NCBI GenBank assembly: GCA_001971685.1
Contig: CP019326.1
Location: 3,968,001-4,032,000 of the forward strand
DNA: 64,000 nt
Origin: Halomonas sp. 1513
Lineage (GTDB): Bacteria > Pseudomonadota > Gammaproteobacteria > Pseudomonadales > Halomonadaceae
Reading direction: 5' to 3'
The notes beneath the pieces are model-generated. The model was not told the origin of the DNA. It was given only the letters and a program-made list of their open reading frames with translations, and made no database searches. Below, in pieces: positions 1 to 8,912 of the stretch (positions are counted from its first letter, which is position 1; each line of letters begins with the position of its first letter). The position numbers and the translations under genes were made by a program.

Positions 1-98
1 AGCACTGGATCCGCTGGGACTGACCACCTACCACTCACTTGCATCCCTTTCCCCACCTCAGTACGGTTATTAATTGAACATTCAATAAAGGATTCACC
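1..98. other. Leader region before the glycerophosphodiesterase gene
   Basis: No complete gene fits here. One forward frame is open from the window edge to a TAA at 70-72, and another reaches a TGA at about 21-23; either could be the 3' end of a gene cut by the edge. Positions 60-85 are AT-rich and a GGA at about 89-91 lies before the ATG at 99, so promoter and ribosome-binding sequence for the next gene is likely here. Confidence 0.3.
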
Positions 99-1049
99 AT
101 GCGCTTCACCCAGAGCCGCTTTTCGCGTGTCAGCCTTCCCTTCGCCCTGCTCGGCGGCGGTGCCTTGCTGCTGCCGCTCTCCGTACAGGGGGATGCCCTA
201 CAGCAGCAGCTGGATGATCTGCAAGACTTTCAGGTGATCGCCCACCGCGGCGCCAGCGGGCACGCGCCGGAGCAGACCCTGCCGGCGCTGGAGCTGGCCC
301 ATGAGATGGGAGTGGACTACCTGGAGCTGGATATCCAGATGACCGCCGACGGCGAGTTGGTGGCCTTCCACGACGAGAGCCTCGACCGCGCCACTGACGG
401 CAAAGGCGAGCTCAAGGATTTCACCCTGGAGGAGCTCAAGGCGCTGGACGCCGGTAGCTGGTTCAACGAGGCCTACCCGGAGTATGCCGACGATGCCTAC
501 GCCGGGGAGCAGATCCTGACCCTGGGCGAGGTCATCGAGCACTTCGGCAGCGATACCCGCTACTACCTCGAGACCAAGTCGCCGGAGCTCTATCCGGGTA
601 TCGAGGAGGCGATGGTCGAGGAGCTGGAGGCCCACGGCCTGATCGAGGATGGCGCGGCACTCATCCAGTCGTTTAGCCAGGAGAGCCTGCTCAAGGTACA
701 GGCGTTGAACGACCAGGTGCCGCTGGTACAGCTGGTGTGGTACTACCCGGAAGAGGACGGTGAGGAGCGCCTGGTCGAGTGGACCGGGGTGACGCCGGGC
801 CCGAGCGAGATCGAGGATGCCGACTTCGCGGCGATCCGCGAGTATGCCGTCGGCATCGGCACCAACCTGACCTATGAAGACGAGCTGCAGGTGATCGATG
901 CCGCCTTCGTCGAACAGGCCCAGGCCAACGACCTGCTGGTGCATGTCTACACCATCAACGAGCAGGACGGCATGCAGCTGCTGCTCGACTGGGGCGTCGA
1001 CGGCATCTTCACCGACTTCCCCGACCGGCTCAACGCGCTGGTCGAGTAA
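99..1049 (+). CDS. glpQ: Secreted glycerophosphodiester phosphodiesterase
   Basis: Hydrolyses deacylated phospholipids (glycerophosphodiesters) to glycerol-3-phosphate and an alcohol, probably in the periplasm. Residues 1-32 look like a signal peptide (basic start, hydrophobic core, small residues before GDA). The GDPD catalytic pattern is clear: IAHRGASG around residues 47-54 with Glu58, the Glu76/Asp78 metal pair in YLELDIQ, and His91-Asp92. The 316-residue length suits the bacterial family. It stands alone, convergent with the PhoU-like gene across a hairpin. Clustering with a phosphate carrier hints at phosphorus salvage, but no Pho box was identified. The GlpQ-like class is secure; the exact substrate preference is not. 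Confidence 0.9.
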   Translation: MRFTQSRFSRVSLPFALLGGGALLLPLSVQGDALQQQLDDLQDFQVIAHRGASGHAPEQTLPALELAHEMGVDYLELDIQMTADGELVAFHDESLDRATDGKGELKDFTLEELKALDAGSWFNEAYPEYADDAYAGEQILTLGEVIEHFGSDTRYYLETKSPELYPGIEEAMVEELEAHGLIEDGAALIQSFSQESLLKVQALNDQVPLVQLVWYYPEEDGEERLVEWTGVTPGPSEIEDADFAAIREYAVGIGTNLTYEDELQVIDAAFVEQAQANDLLVHVYTINEQDGMQLLLDWGVDGIFTDFPDRLNALVE

Positions 1050-1074
1050 CGCTATCGGTTAGTCGTAACGAAGC

Positions 1075-1096
1075 GCGCCGCCCTCAGGGGCGGCGC
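1075..1096. terminator. Bidirectional hairpin between convergent genes
   Basis: A perfect 9-bp stem, GCGCCGCCC and GGGCGGCGC, with a TCAG loop sits between the stop of the glycerophosphodiesterase gene and the stop of the convergent PhoU-like gene. There is no strong T tract on either strand, so it is a probable rather than certain intrinsic terminator. Confidence 0.55.
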
Positions 1097-1114
1097 TCGC
1101 GTCTCGGGGTGTCG

Positions 1115-1795
1115 TCACTCCGCGTCGTCTTCGTCGTGGTAGAAGTCGAGGTCCTCGAGCTGGCCGACCACCGCGGTGGCGATATTGGCCAGGTGCGAGG
1201 CCACGCGCTTGTAGTGGCGCGCCAGCAGCGAGTAGGCCACCGCCTCGTGGAAGGCGACCTGCTGGTCGTCCTTGAACAACTCCTCGATCAGGTGGTCGCC
1301 CTGGGCGCGAATGCCGCGGGCCATGGAGAGCACCTGGCGCGCCTTGGCCTCGTCGGAGTCGCGGGTGGCGCTGACCATCATGCCGAACATGCGGCCCATC
1401 TGCTCGGCCATGCCGTCCAGCGGCCCCTGGTAGCGCGGCACGTGGAAGCCCTCGCTGTAGAAGCTGCCCACCTCGAAGACGTTCTTGCAGTAGTCGCCGA
1501 TGCGCTCCGCGTCCTTGGCCACGCTCATCAGCGCCAGGCAGATGGCCACGTCGTGGCCGGGGTTGACGGTGAGGTGGCGCAGCACCTTGCGCCGAATCGA
1601 GCGCTCCAGCTCGTTGATCGCCTGGTCGCGGTCGTAGAGCGGCTGGCGCACCTCGTCGGCGGAGGCGGTGCTGTAGAGCACGTCGTTGGCGCGGGCAAAC
1701 ATCCACTCGCCGTGCTCGAGCATGGCAGTCAGGTCTTCGAAGGCCTGGTCGAGGGTGTTCTCGGAGGTCAGAGCGGTATAGAGCTGTCGAAACAT
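1115..1795 (-). CDS. PhoU-like phosphate regulatory protein
   Basis: A 226-residue all-helical protein with PhoU-type content, including RSIRRKVLRHL and VAKDAERIGDYCKNVFE around residues 85-110, the repeat that forms the metal-binding helical bundle in PhoU proteins. A second half-repeat contains GDHLIEELFKDD and RVASHLANIA. The C-terminus is acidic. It lies 25 nt downstream of the Na/Pi cotransporter gene on the same strand. In many bacteria a PhoU-like domain is fused to or paired with NptA carriers, so it probably tunes phosphate uptake. It is not next to pstSCAB or phoB/phoR here, so it is unlikely to be the canonical PhoU of the Pho regulon. Confidence 0.8.
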   Translation of the reverse strand: MFRQLYTALTSENTLDQAFEDLTAMLEHGEWMFARANDVLYSTASADEVRQPLYDRDQAINELERSIRRKVLRHLTVNPGHDVAICLALMSVAKDAERIGDYCKNVFEVGSFYSEGFHVPRYQGPLDGMAEQMGRMFGMMVSATRDSDEAKARQVLSMARGIRAQGDHLIEELFKDDQQVAFHEAVAYSLLARHYKRVASHLANIATAVVGQLEDLDFYHDEDDAE

Positions 1796-1820
1796 GTGAC
1801 GGTCTCCCGGTGGGCCGCGC

Positions 1821-3023
1821 TCAGCGCAGGCTCATGAACAGTTCGGTGGCGGCAATGCCGACCAGCGGTACGACGAAGAACACGCCGATCAGGAACAGGA
1901 AGGCGTAGCGGGTCCGCTTGGCCGCCAGCTTGCCGTACCAGTTGGCCACGCGCAGCGGGATCACCCGCAGCGGCCACCAGATCGCGGTGCCGGTGAGGTT
2001 GAAGATGACGTGGAACAGGGCCACGGTCATCGCCGCTGCGATAGGATTGGCGGTGGCGGCCAGCACGCTGGTCACGGTGGTGCCGAGGTTGGCGCCCATC
2101 ATGAACGGCAGCACCCGGCGCATGCGCACCACCCCGGCCCCGGCCAGCGGCACCATCAGGCTGCTGGTGATGGTGCTCGACTGCACCAGCACGGTGGAGA
2201 CCACGCCCACGCCATAGGCGCGCAGGTCGGTGCGGAAGAAGTAGGTGCGGAACAGGCCGTCCATGTGGCGCAGCAGCGCGCCGCGCAGGTTCTGGACCAT
2301 GAAAATCAGCGCGGCGAACATCAGCAGCATACCGAAGCCGGCCACCAGCAGCCCCTGGGCCGGCGAGGTCGGCAGCAAAAAGCCGCCGATGGCGTTGAAG
2401 GCGTCGACGACGGGCGAAGTGATCACCTTGATGGGGCTGTTGGGCCGAGCCACTTCTTCCAGACCGATCAGCTCGGCGAGCCAGCCGGCCAGGCGCGTGA
2501 ACACCCCGCGGCCGGCCTCGTGGAACATGCCGCTGAGCCACTCGATGGGGAACACCACCGCCACGGTGAGGATGTTGAAAAAGTCGTGCATCAGCGCCGC
2601 GGTGAACGAGCGCCGGAAATTGCGCTTGATGCGCATGTTGGCCAGGGCCACGATGACCCCGGTGACCGCGGTGCCGATATTGGCGCCCATGATCGCGAAT
2701 ACCGCGGTGCCCAGCGTCATTTCGCCGCTGGCTACCAAGGTCACGATCAGCGCCGAGGTGAACGACGAACTCTGCACGATCATGGTGACCAGCACGCCGG
2801 CCAGCAGAGCGATGAAGGGGTTCTCGCCGTAGGCGAAGGCGCGGGTCAGGAAGTCGCTCTCGCCGCCGAAGGTGCCGAGGCCCGAGCCCAGCACGTTGAG
2901 GGCGGCCAGGAACAGGTAGAGGCACAGCCCGGCATACAGGCCGCGCATCCAGGCCGGGGTTTCACGTCGCGCCTGTCGCTCGAAGGCGGGCTGATCGGAG
3001 GGCGGTGTGGTGCGATTCGTCAT
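1821..3023 (-). CDS. Na+/phosphate cotransporter (NptA/PNaS family)
   Basis: An inner-membrane Na+-coupled phosphate symporter of 400 residues. The inverted-repeat signature of the family is visible twice: VQSSSFTSALIV with GANIGTAVTG around residues 82-118, and VQSSTITSSLMV with GANLGTTVTS around residues 260-296; the QSSS/QSST motifs form the substrate site in this family. Hydrophobic segments run throughout. The N-terminal 25 residues are polar and carry RQARRETPAW before the first membrane span. It is transcribed toward the PhoU-like gene, 25 nt away, so the two probably form an operon. Phosphate is the expected substrate from the family. Confidence 0.85.
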   Translation of the reverse strand: MTNRTTPPSDQPAFERQARRETPAWMRGLYAGLCLYLFLAALNVLGSGLGTFGGESDFLTRAFAYGENPFIALLAGVLVTMIVQSSSFTSALIVTLVASGEMTLGTAVFAIMGANIGTAVTGVIVALANMRIKRNFRRSFTAALMHDFFNILTVAVVFPIEWLSGMFHEAGRGVFTRLAGWLAELIGLEEVARPNSPIKVITSPVVDAFNAIGGFLLPTSPAQGLLVAGFGMLLMFAALIFMVQNLRGALLRHMDGLFRTYFFRTDLRAYGVGVVSTVLVQSSTITSSLMVPLAGAGVVRMRRVLPFMMGANLGTTVTSVLAATANPIAAAMTVALFHVIFNLTGTAIWWPLRVIPLRVANWYGKLAAKRTRYAFLFLIGVFFVVPLVGIAATELFMSLR

Positions 3024-3136
3024 AAGTGAGTAGCTACCGTGTGGGTCCGCGGGTGGTATGACGGTTTAATGACGCTTTGATGTCAGCGCGCACCCTAACG
3101 AGCATAGATGACAGTTTGATGACATTAAGGACACGC

Positions 3137-4312
3137 ATGGCGAATTCTGCACAGGTGATCATCGTTGGCGGCGGTATGGTGGGTGCCGCGCTGGCCGCCT
3201 CATTAGGCCAGGCGGGCCTTGGCGTGGCTCTCGTCGAGAGCGGCGCTGCCCCCACCCTACCAGACGACGACGGCTTCGATCTGCGGGTGTCGTCGCTCAA
3301 CCTGGCCGCCGAGCGGCTGCTGGCCGAGGTCGGCGCCTGGGAGAACATCCCCCAGGACCGCCGCTGCGCGTTTCGGCGCATTCACGGCTGGAGCCAGCAG
3401 GGCCGCGGCGAGGCCCACTTCGATGCCGAAAGCCTCGGCCACGATGCCTTCGGCAGCTTCGTCGAGAACCGCTGGATCCGCGCCGCGCTATGGGCGCGCC
3501 TGGCCGAACTGCCGACGGTCACCTGCCACTGCGGGGTGCGCCCCATGGTGCTGCGCCAGGCGGCCGGCGAGGCCGAACTGGAGCTCGACGACGGCACCCG
3601 GCTGAATGCGGCGCTGGTGGTCGGCGCCGACGGCGCGCGCTCGGCGCTGCGCGAGCTGGCCGGCATTGCGGTCGAGAGCGGCGACTACGACCAGCGCGCG
3701 CTGGTGATCAACGTCGCCACCCGATTGCCCCAGCAAGACGTCAGCTGGCAGTGCTTCACGCCCGAGGGCCCCCAGGCGATGCTGCCGCTGCCCGGCCATC
3801 ATGCCTCGCTGGTGTGGTACGGCAAGCCGGATACCATCACTGCCCTCGAGCAACTCGACCCCGAGGCGCTGCGCGTGGCCGTGGAGCACGACTTCCCGGC
3901 GCGCCTGGGCGGCCTCGAGGCGGTGCTGGGCTGCGCCAGTTTTCCCATCCGCCGCCAGCACGCGCGGCGCTATAGCGCCGCGCGCTGCGTGCTGATCGGC
4001 GATGCCGCCCATGTGATCAGCCCGCTGGCGGGGCAGGGCCTGAACCTCGGCCTGCAGGACGTGATCGCCCTCAGCGAGCGGCTGGTCGCCGCACACCGCC
4101 GCGGCCAGGACCTCGGCAGTGACCGGGTGTTGGACGGCTATGCCCGCCAGCGGCGCCCGCAGACGCTGGCGATGATCGCCGCCACCGAGCTGCTGCACCG
4201 GGTGTTCACCGGCGCGCCACCGCTGCGCCGGCTGGGCAGCCTGGGGCTCGCCGTCACCCAGCGCCTGCCGCTGGCCAAGCGGTTGATGATGCGCCAGGCG
4301 ATGGGCCTGTGA
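3137..4312 (+). CDS. FAD-dependent ubiquinone-biosynthesis hydroxylase (UbiH/UbiF/VisC family)
   Basis: A flavin monooxygenase of the UbiH/UbiF/UbiI/COQ6 family that hydroxylates the aromatic ring of ubiquinone precursors. The dinucleotide fold starts at residue 6 (IIVGGGMVGAAL). The second FAD motif is LVVGADGARSAL, and the third, IGDAAHVISPLAGQGLNLG, is typical of the family. An upstream in-frame ATG at 3077 would add 20 residues before the Rossmann strand; the ATG at 3137 is preferred because MANSAQVIIVGGG starts directly at the fold. Which ring position it hydroxylates cannot be decided from sequence alone; the PLAGQG context resembles UbiF and UbiH equally. The gene is monocistronic. Confidence 0.85.
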   Translation: MANSAQVIIVGGGMVGAALAASLGQAGLGVALVESGAAPTLPDDDGFDLRVSSLNLAAERLLAEVGAWENIPQDRRCAFRRIHGWSQQGRGEAHFDAESLGHDAFGSFVENRWIRAALWARLAELPTVTCHCGVRPMVLRQAAGEAELELDDGTRLNAALVVGADGARSALRELAGIAVESGDYDQRALVINVATRLPQQDVSWQCFTPEGPQAMLPLPGHHASLVWYGKPDTITALEQLDPEALRVAVEHDFPARLGGLEAVLGCASFPIRRQHARRYSAARCVLIGDAAHVISPLAGQGLNLGLQDVIALSERLVAAHRRGQDLGSDRVLDGYARQRRPQTLAMIAATELLHRVFTGAPPLRRLGSLGLAVTQRLPLAKRLMMRQAMGL

Positions 4313-4364
4313 CCCCGCCAATGACGCTATAGTAAGGGCGACCCACGCCAATCGGAGCCCCACC

Positions 4365-5033
4365 ATGCGCCACTCCACCGTGCTGATCGCCAGCCTCGTG
4401 CTGCTGCTGAGCCTGCCCGCCACCGCACTCGCCCAATCCTCCACGCAGGAGTGGCAGGGCTATGCCGACGCCCTGGAACGCGGCGAGCGCCACGCCAACC
4501 TGTGGCAGGCGAGCTGGGTCGGTATCTACGGCGCCAGCCTAGTGCTCAACGCCTACCAGGCCAGCGAGGCGAGCGACCGCGACGACCGCTACGATGCCCG
4601 GGTCGGAGTGGTCAAGTCGGCGCTGGCGCTGGGCGGCATGTTTCTCGACCGCCAGCCCCACCCGGCCGCAAACCGCGACTTTCGCGCTCTCGATCAGGGC
4701 GACGACCTCGACCGCGCCCGGGCGCTGATCCGCGAGACCGCCGCCGAGGAGCGCCAGCGCCGCGCCTTCGAGGCGCGCCTGGGCTCGCTGGCGGTGAATA
4801 CCGCCTCGGGGCTGCTGATCGGCGTCGGCGACGGTCGCGGCCGCGACGGGGCGATCAACTTCGCCACCGGCATGCTGATCAACGAGCTGCAGCTGCAGAC
4901 CCAGCCGCGCCAGGCCGGCCGCGCCCTCAATCGCTTCCAGCCCGCCCAGGCCTCGCTCGGCGAGCTGCGCTTCGACTACGAGTACGCGCTGCTGGCCAGC
5001 CCCGAACAGCTGGGGGTGGCAATCCGCTACTGA
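4365..5033 (+). CDS. Secreted protein of unknown function
   Basis: Not recognised. The 222-residue product starts with a clear signal peptide (residues 1-24, ending ALA-QSS). The mature part has an alternation of small and aromatic residues (WVGIYGASLVLNAY) followed by an Arg/Glu-rich helical stretch (RALIRETAAEERQRR around residues 120-140). Hydrophobic Gly-rich segments follow (SLAVNTASGLLIGVGDG and INFATGMLINELQLQTQP), compatible with membrane association. No cysteine pair or catalytic motif is visible. It precedes the zinc operon, but a terminator separates them, so a zinc role is not implied. Confidence 0.7.
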   Translation: MRHSTVLIASLVLLLSLPATALAQSSTQEWQGYADALERGERHANLWQASWVGIYGASLVLNAYQASEASDRDDRYDARVGVVKSALALGGMFLDRQPHPAANRDFRALDQGDDLDRARALIRETAAEERQRRAFEARLGSLAVNTASGLLIGVGDGRGRDGAINFATGMLINELQLQTQPRQAGRALNRFQPAQASLGELRFDYEYALLASPEQLGVAIRY

Positions 5034-5052
5034 CGCTTGGAGCCCTCCCCGT

Positions 5053-5080
5053 ATGGCCGCTATCATAGGCGGCCATTTTT
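5053..5080 (+). terminator. Rho-independent terminator
   Basis: Stem ATGGCCGC / GCGGCCAT (8 bp) followed by a run of five T residues, 19 nt after the stop of the secreted-protein gene. It isolates that gene from the zinc operon whose Zur box begins about 35 nt further on. Confidence 0.8.
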
Positions 5081-5113
5081 CATGCCGTTGTCGGCATGAC
5101 TTCTCAAGCCACT

Positions 5114-5128
5114 TGTTATGTTATAACC
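5114..5128 (+). promoter_or_regulatory. Zur box upstream of the znu operon
   Basis: TGTTATGTTATAACC matches the gammaproteobacterial Zur operator core (TGTTATANTATAACA) with GTTAT/ATAAC arms. It lies 25 nt before the first ATG of the operon, a position that would occlude the promoter when Zur is zinc-loaded. Two further matches occur at 19836 and 24682, both upstream of zinc-related genes. Confidence 0.8.
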
Positions 5129-5153
5129 TTCCCGACATTCACGAGGTATTGTC

Positions 5154-5300
5154 ATGGCTCACCGTCACCACCATCGGCCCGAGGGGCCGTGCCACTTTTC
5201 GCTGATGTCGCTGGCCGCCGGGCGCCGGCTGCTGCTGGCTGCGGTACCGCTGGCCGGGCTGTGGCTGGCGGTCTCCTGGGCCGCGGGGTGGTGGTCCTGA
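5154..5300 (+). CDS. His-rich 48-residue membrane peptide heading the zinc operon
   Basis: A short ORF begins at the ATG 25 nt after the Zur box and ends with a TGA that overlaps the znuC ATG (TGATG at 5298-5302), so it appears translationally coupled to znuC. The product has an N-terminal cluster MAHRHHHRPEGPCH (five His and one Cys, potential zinc ligands), a short polar linker, and one hydrophobic helix (LLLAAVPLAGLWLAVSWAAG, about residues 27-46). No named family is recognised. Position in the operon, coupling and His content support a real gene, possibly a zinc-binding or transporter-accessory microprotein; that role is inference. Confidence 0.6.
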   Translation: MAHRHHHRPEGPCHFSLMSLAAGRRLLLAAVPLAGLWLAVSWAAGWWS

Positions 5301-6031
5301 TGTCGCGCCTGCGCCTCAACGACCTGCAGCTCGCCCAGGGCGGCCGAACCGTGCTCGAGCACGTCAGCGGCCGCTTCGAGGACGGCGCCATCACCGCGCT
5401 GATCGGCGCCAACGGGGCCGGCAAGAGCACCCTGATCCAGGCGATCATGGGCGAGCTGGCGCCGATCCGCGGCCGCGTCGAGTGCGATGTACCCAAAGAG
5501 CGGCGCGCCTGGCTGCCCCAGCAGCTGGCGCTCGACCTGACCTTCCCGATGAGCGTGGAAGAGCTGATCATGACCGGCACCTGGCCCAGCCACGGCGCGC
5601 TCAAAGGCTACTGCGGCCCGCACTACCGCCAGGCGCGCGAGGTGATGTCGCGGCTGGGGATTTCGCATCTCGCCCACCGTCCGCTGGGCGAACTCTCCGG
5701 TGGCCAGCGCCAGCGCGCGCTGCTCGGCCGCACCCTGATGCAGGAGGCCGCGCTGCTGCTGCTCGACGAGCCGTTCGCCAACGTCGATGTCGATACCGTC
5801 GAGGTGCTGATGGGGGTGCTGCGCGACATGGCCGCCCAGGGCGCCACCATCATCGTGGTGCTGCACGACCTCGAGCAGCTCTCGCGGCTGGCCGACTGCG
5901 TGCTGGCCCTGGCCGGCGGTCACGCCCGCTGGAGCACCCCGGACGCGATTCTGGAGCGCCACCACGGCGGTACCCAGCGCCATCACCATGCGCCGATCCT
6001 GCCCCTCGACTTGCCGGGGTTATCGCCATGA
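5300..6031 (+). CDS. znuC: Zinc ABC transporter ATP-binding protein
   Basis: The ATPase of the ZnuABC high-affinity zinc importer. Walker A is at residues 36-44 (GANGAGKST), the ABC signature LSGGQRQRALLGR at about 131, Walker B LLLLDEPFANVD after it, and the H-loop in VVLHDLEQ. The 243-residue length fits ZnuC. The start at 5300 is chosen because it overlaps the preceding stop and begins directly before the first ABC strand; the same frame is open further upstream with no good start. The 3' end carries several His residues (RHHGGTQRHHHAP), as seen in some ZnuC proteins. The stop overlaps the znuB start by 4 nt. Confidence 0.93.
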   Translation: MSRLRLNDLQLAQGGRTVLEHVSGRFEDGAITALIGANGAGKSTLIQAIMGELAPIRGRVECDVPKERRAWLPQQLALDLTFPMSVEELIMTGTWPSHGALKGYCGPHYRQAREVMSRLGISHLAHRPLGELSGGQRQRALLGRTLMQEAALLLLDEPFANVDVDTVEVLMGVLRDMAAQGATIIVVLHDLEQLSRLADCVLALAGGHARWSTPDAILERHHGGTQRHHHAPILPLDLPGLSP

Positions 6032-6918
6032 TCGCGCTGCTGAACGAGTGGTTCATTGCCCCCTTCGACTACGGTTTCATGCGCCGCGCCTTCGTTGCCG
6101 GCATCGCCCTGTCGCTGGCCGCGCCGCCGCTGGGCGTGTTCCTGGTACTGCGCGGCATGAGCCTGATCGGCGACGCCATGGCCCACGCCATCCTGCCCGG
6201 CGTGGCGCTGGGCTTTCTGCTGGCGGGTTTTTCGCTGCCGGCGATGAGCCTCGGCGGCATTCTCTCCGGGCTGGTGGTGGCCGGGCTCGCCGGCGGCGTG
6301 TCGCAGATGAGCGGCCAGCGCGAGGACGCCGCCATGGCCAGCTTCTTCCTGATCTCGCTGGCCGCCGGGGTGATGCTGGTGTCACTGGGCGGCAGCAGCG
6401 TCGACCTGACCCATGTGCTGTTCGGCTCGATCCTTGCCGTCAACTCCACCGCGCTGATCCTGATTGCCGCCATCAGCAGCCTGATCGTGGCGTGCATGGC
6501 GTGGATGTTCCGCGCGCTGGTGGTGGAGTGTCTCGACCCGCTGTTCCTGCGCGGCCAGGGCAACCGCAACGGCCTGATTCACGGCCTGTTCCTGGCGCTG
6601 GTGGTACTCAACCTGACCGCCGGCTTCCAGACCCTCGGCACGCTGATGGCCGTGGGCCTGATGATGCTGCCGGCCACCGCCGCGCGCTTCTGGAGCAAGC
6701 GCCTCGAGGGGCTGATCTTGATCGCCGTGGTGTGGGCAATGATCGCCAGCACCGGCGGGCTGCTGCTGTCGTATCACCTGTCACTGCCGTCCGGCCCCAG
6801 CATCATCATGCTGGCCGGGGGCGGCTATATCGTTTCTGCGCTATTCGGGCGCTACCACAGCTTGATGGCCAAGCTGCGGCGGCGCGCTACACCGCTGGAG
6901 GCCGCCGAGGCCGGATAG
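6028..6918 (+). CDS. znuB: Zinc ABC transporter permease
   Basis: The membrane subunit of ZnuABC (ABC-3 family), 296 residues with about eight predicted membrane helices. Family features include LVLRGMSLIGDAMAHAILPG around residues 40-60, matching the conserved cytoplasmic and lumenal segment of ZnuB/MntB-type permeases, and GTLMAVGLMMLPATAARFW near residues 205-225. It begins at an ATG overlapping the znuC stop (ATGA). A close paralog without its own ATPase is encoded at 20576-21445. Regulation is expected through the Zur box at 5114. Confidence 0.93.
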   Translation: MIALLNEWFIAPFDYGFMRRAFVAGIALSLAAPPLGVFLVLRGMSLIGDAMAHAILPGVALGFLLAGFSLPAMSLGGILSGLVVAGLAGGVSQMSGQREDAAMASFFLISLAAGVMLVSLGGSSVDLTHVLFGSILAVNSTALILIAAISSLIVACMAWMFRALVVECLDPLFLRGQGNRNGLIHGLFLALVVLNLTAGFQTLGTLMAVGLMMLPATAARFWSKRLEGLILIAVVWAMIASTGGLLLSYHLSLPSGPSIIMLAGGGYIVSALFGRYHSLMAKLRRRATPLEAAEAG

Positions 6919-6953
6919 CGATCGTTCCATCGCATCACACAACGAGGTACAGC

Positions 6954-8150
6954 ATGAGAAACAAGCCGTTTGCCCTAAGCCTGCTGCTCGGCAGCGCCGG
7001 CCTGATCGCCCTGTCTCCGCTGCAGGCCGACGAACGCATCGAGGTAGTGGCCAGCTTCAGCATCCTGGCCGACATGGTGCATAACGTCGGCGGTGATCAC
7101 GTCAACGTCACCTCGCTGGTGGGCCCCGACAGCGACGCGCATGTGTTCTCGCCCAGCCCCACCGAAGCCCGCGCCATCGCCGAGGCCGACCTGGTGGTGT
7201 TCAACGGCCTGCAGTTCGAGGGCTGGATGGAGCGTCTGATCGACTCCAGCGACTACAGCGGCCCGCTGGTCACCGCCACCGACGGCATCGAGCGCATCCC
7301 CTACCACGGTCACGATCACGGTCACGCCCACGGTCATGACGACCACGGCCATGACGACCACGGCCATGACGACCACGGTCACGACGACCACGGTCACGAC
7401 GACCACGGCCACGACGACCACGGCCATGACGACCACGGCCACGACGACCACGGTCACGACGACCACGGCCACGACGACCACGGCCACGACGACCACGGCC
7501 ACGACGATCATGACCACGGCGAGTATGACCCTCACGCCTGGCAGGACCTGGCCATGGCGCAGACCTACGTGGTCAATATCCGCGATGGCCTGATCGAGGC
7601 GGACCCGGACAACGAACAGGCGTACCGCGACAACGCCGAGCGCTACATCAACGAGATCGACGCCACCGACGCCGAGATTCGCGAGCTGCTCACCGAGATC
7701 CCGCCGTCGAGCACCATCATTACCGGCCACGACTCCTTCGGCTACTTCTCGAGCGCCTACGGCCTGCGCTTCCTGTCGCCGGTGGGCCTTTCCACCGAGG
7801 CCGAGCCCAGCGCCGCCAACATGGCCGAGCTGATCGACGTGATCCGTGAGCAGAACGTTCAGGCGCTGTTCCACGAGAACATGACCAGCCCGGCGATCAT
7901 CAACCAGCTGTCGGAAGAGGCGGGCCTGCCTGTCGCCGGCACGCTGTACGCCGACGCCCTGGCCTCTGAAGGCGAGGCCAGCACCTACCTGGGCATGATG
8001 CGCCACAACGCCATGACCCTGCACGAGGCGCTGGCCGACCCGGACCATGACGAACATGACCACGGCCACGACGACCACGGCCACGACGACCACGGCCATG
8101 ACCATGAGCATGGCCACGACGACCACGATGATCATGGCCATAGCCACTGA
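6954..8150 (+). CDS. znuA: Zinc ABC transporter periplasmic binding protein with long His-rich loop
   Basis: The zinc-capturing solute-binding protein, 398 residues. Residues 1-25 form a signal peptide (cut after LQA). The cluster A-I fold starts VVASFSILADMV, with a predicted zinc ligand at His63 in DAHVFSPSP. The His-rich loop normally of 15-30 residues is expanded to about 70 residues and contains 12 in-register GHDDH units; a second His/Asp-rich tail occupies the last 35 residues. Other metal-site regions are PHAWQDLAMA and ITGHDSFGYF, and the C-terminal lobe has VQALFHENMTSP. It is 35 nt after znuB with its own AACGAGG-type ribosome site and is followed by a strong terminator. Confidence 0.93.
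   Translation: MRNKPFALSLLLGSAGLIALSPLQADERIEVVASFSILADMVHNVGGDHVNVTSLVGPDSDAHVFSPSPTEARAIAEADLVVFNGLQFEGWMERLIDSSDYSGPLVTATDGIERIPYHGHDHGHAHGHDDHGHDDHGHDDHGHDDHGHDDHGHDDHGHDDHGHDDHGHDDHGHDDHGHDDHGHDDHDHGEYDPHAWQDLAMAQTYVVNIRDGLIEADPDNEQAYRDNAERYINEIDATDAEIRELLTEIPPSSTIITGHDSFGYFSSAYGLRFLSPVGLSTEAEPSAANMAELIDVIREQNVQALFHENMTSPAIINQLSEEAGLPVAGTLYADALASEGEASTYLGMMRHNAMTLHEALADPDHDEHDHGHDDHGHDDHGHDHEHGHDDHDDHGHSH
7332..7511 (+). repeat. In-frame 15-bp tandem repeat (12 units) in znuA
   Basis: Twelve consecutive 15-nt units of the form GGY-CAY-GAC-GAY-CAY encode GHDDH. Units differ only at third positions (GGC/GGT, CAT/CAC), so the array is kept at protein level but is long and near-identical enough for slippage. 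Because the unit is a multiple of three, gain or loss of units would keep the frame and change only the length of the zinc-binding loop. Confidence 0.95.
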
Positions 8151-8171
8151 TAGCTAACGCAAGCTGGCTTG

Positions 8172-8199
8172 GGCGCCGCCTTCGGGTGGCGCCTTTTTT
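8172..8199 (+). terminator. Rho-independent terminator after znuA
   Basis: GGCGCCGCC, loop TTCG, GGTGGCGCC (one G-U pair), then six T residues. It is a textbook intrinsic terminator, 21 nt after the znuA stop, and closes the zinc operon. Confidence 0.92.
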
Positions 8200-8237
8200 A
8201 TGCAACACTCATGGCGCGTCCCCCAGGTGAGCCCCCT

Positions 8238-8908
<671 letters not shown>

Positions 8909-8912
<4 letters not shown>

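Noticed and set aside
2010..3029. A long plus-strand open frame opposite the Na/Pi cotransporter.
   Set aside because: The translation is His/Gly/Gln-rich, typical of antisense GC-rich codons, while the minus strand encodes a clear membrane carrier with QSSS motifs.
7332..7511. The regularly spaced repeat considered as a CRISPR array.
   Set aside because: There are no spacers; the units are 15 bp and directly contiguous and in frame with znuA.
6975..8147. A minus-strand frame opposite znuA encoding Val/Met repeats (VVVAVVVMAVV).
   Set aside because: It is the antisense reading of the GHDDH tandem repeat; no start context or membrane topology pattern supports it.
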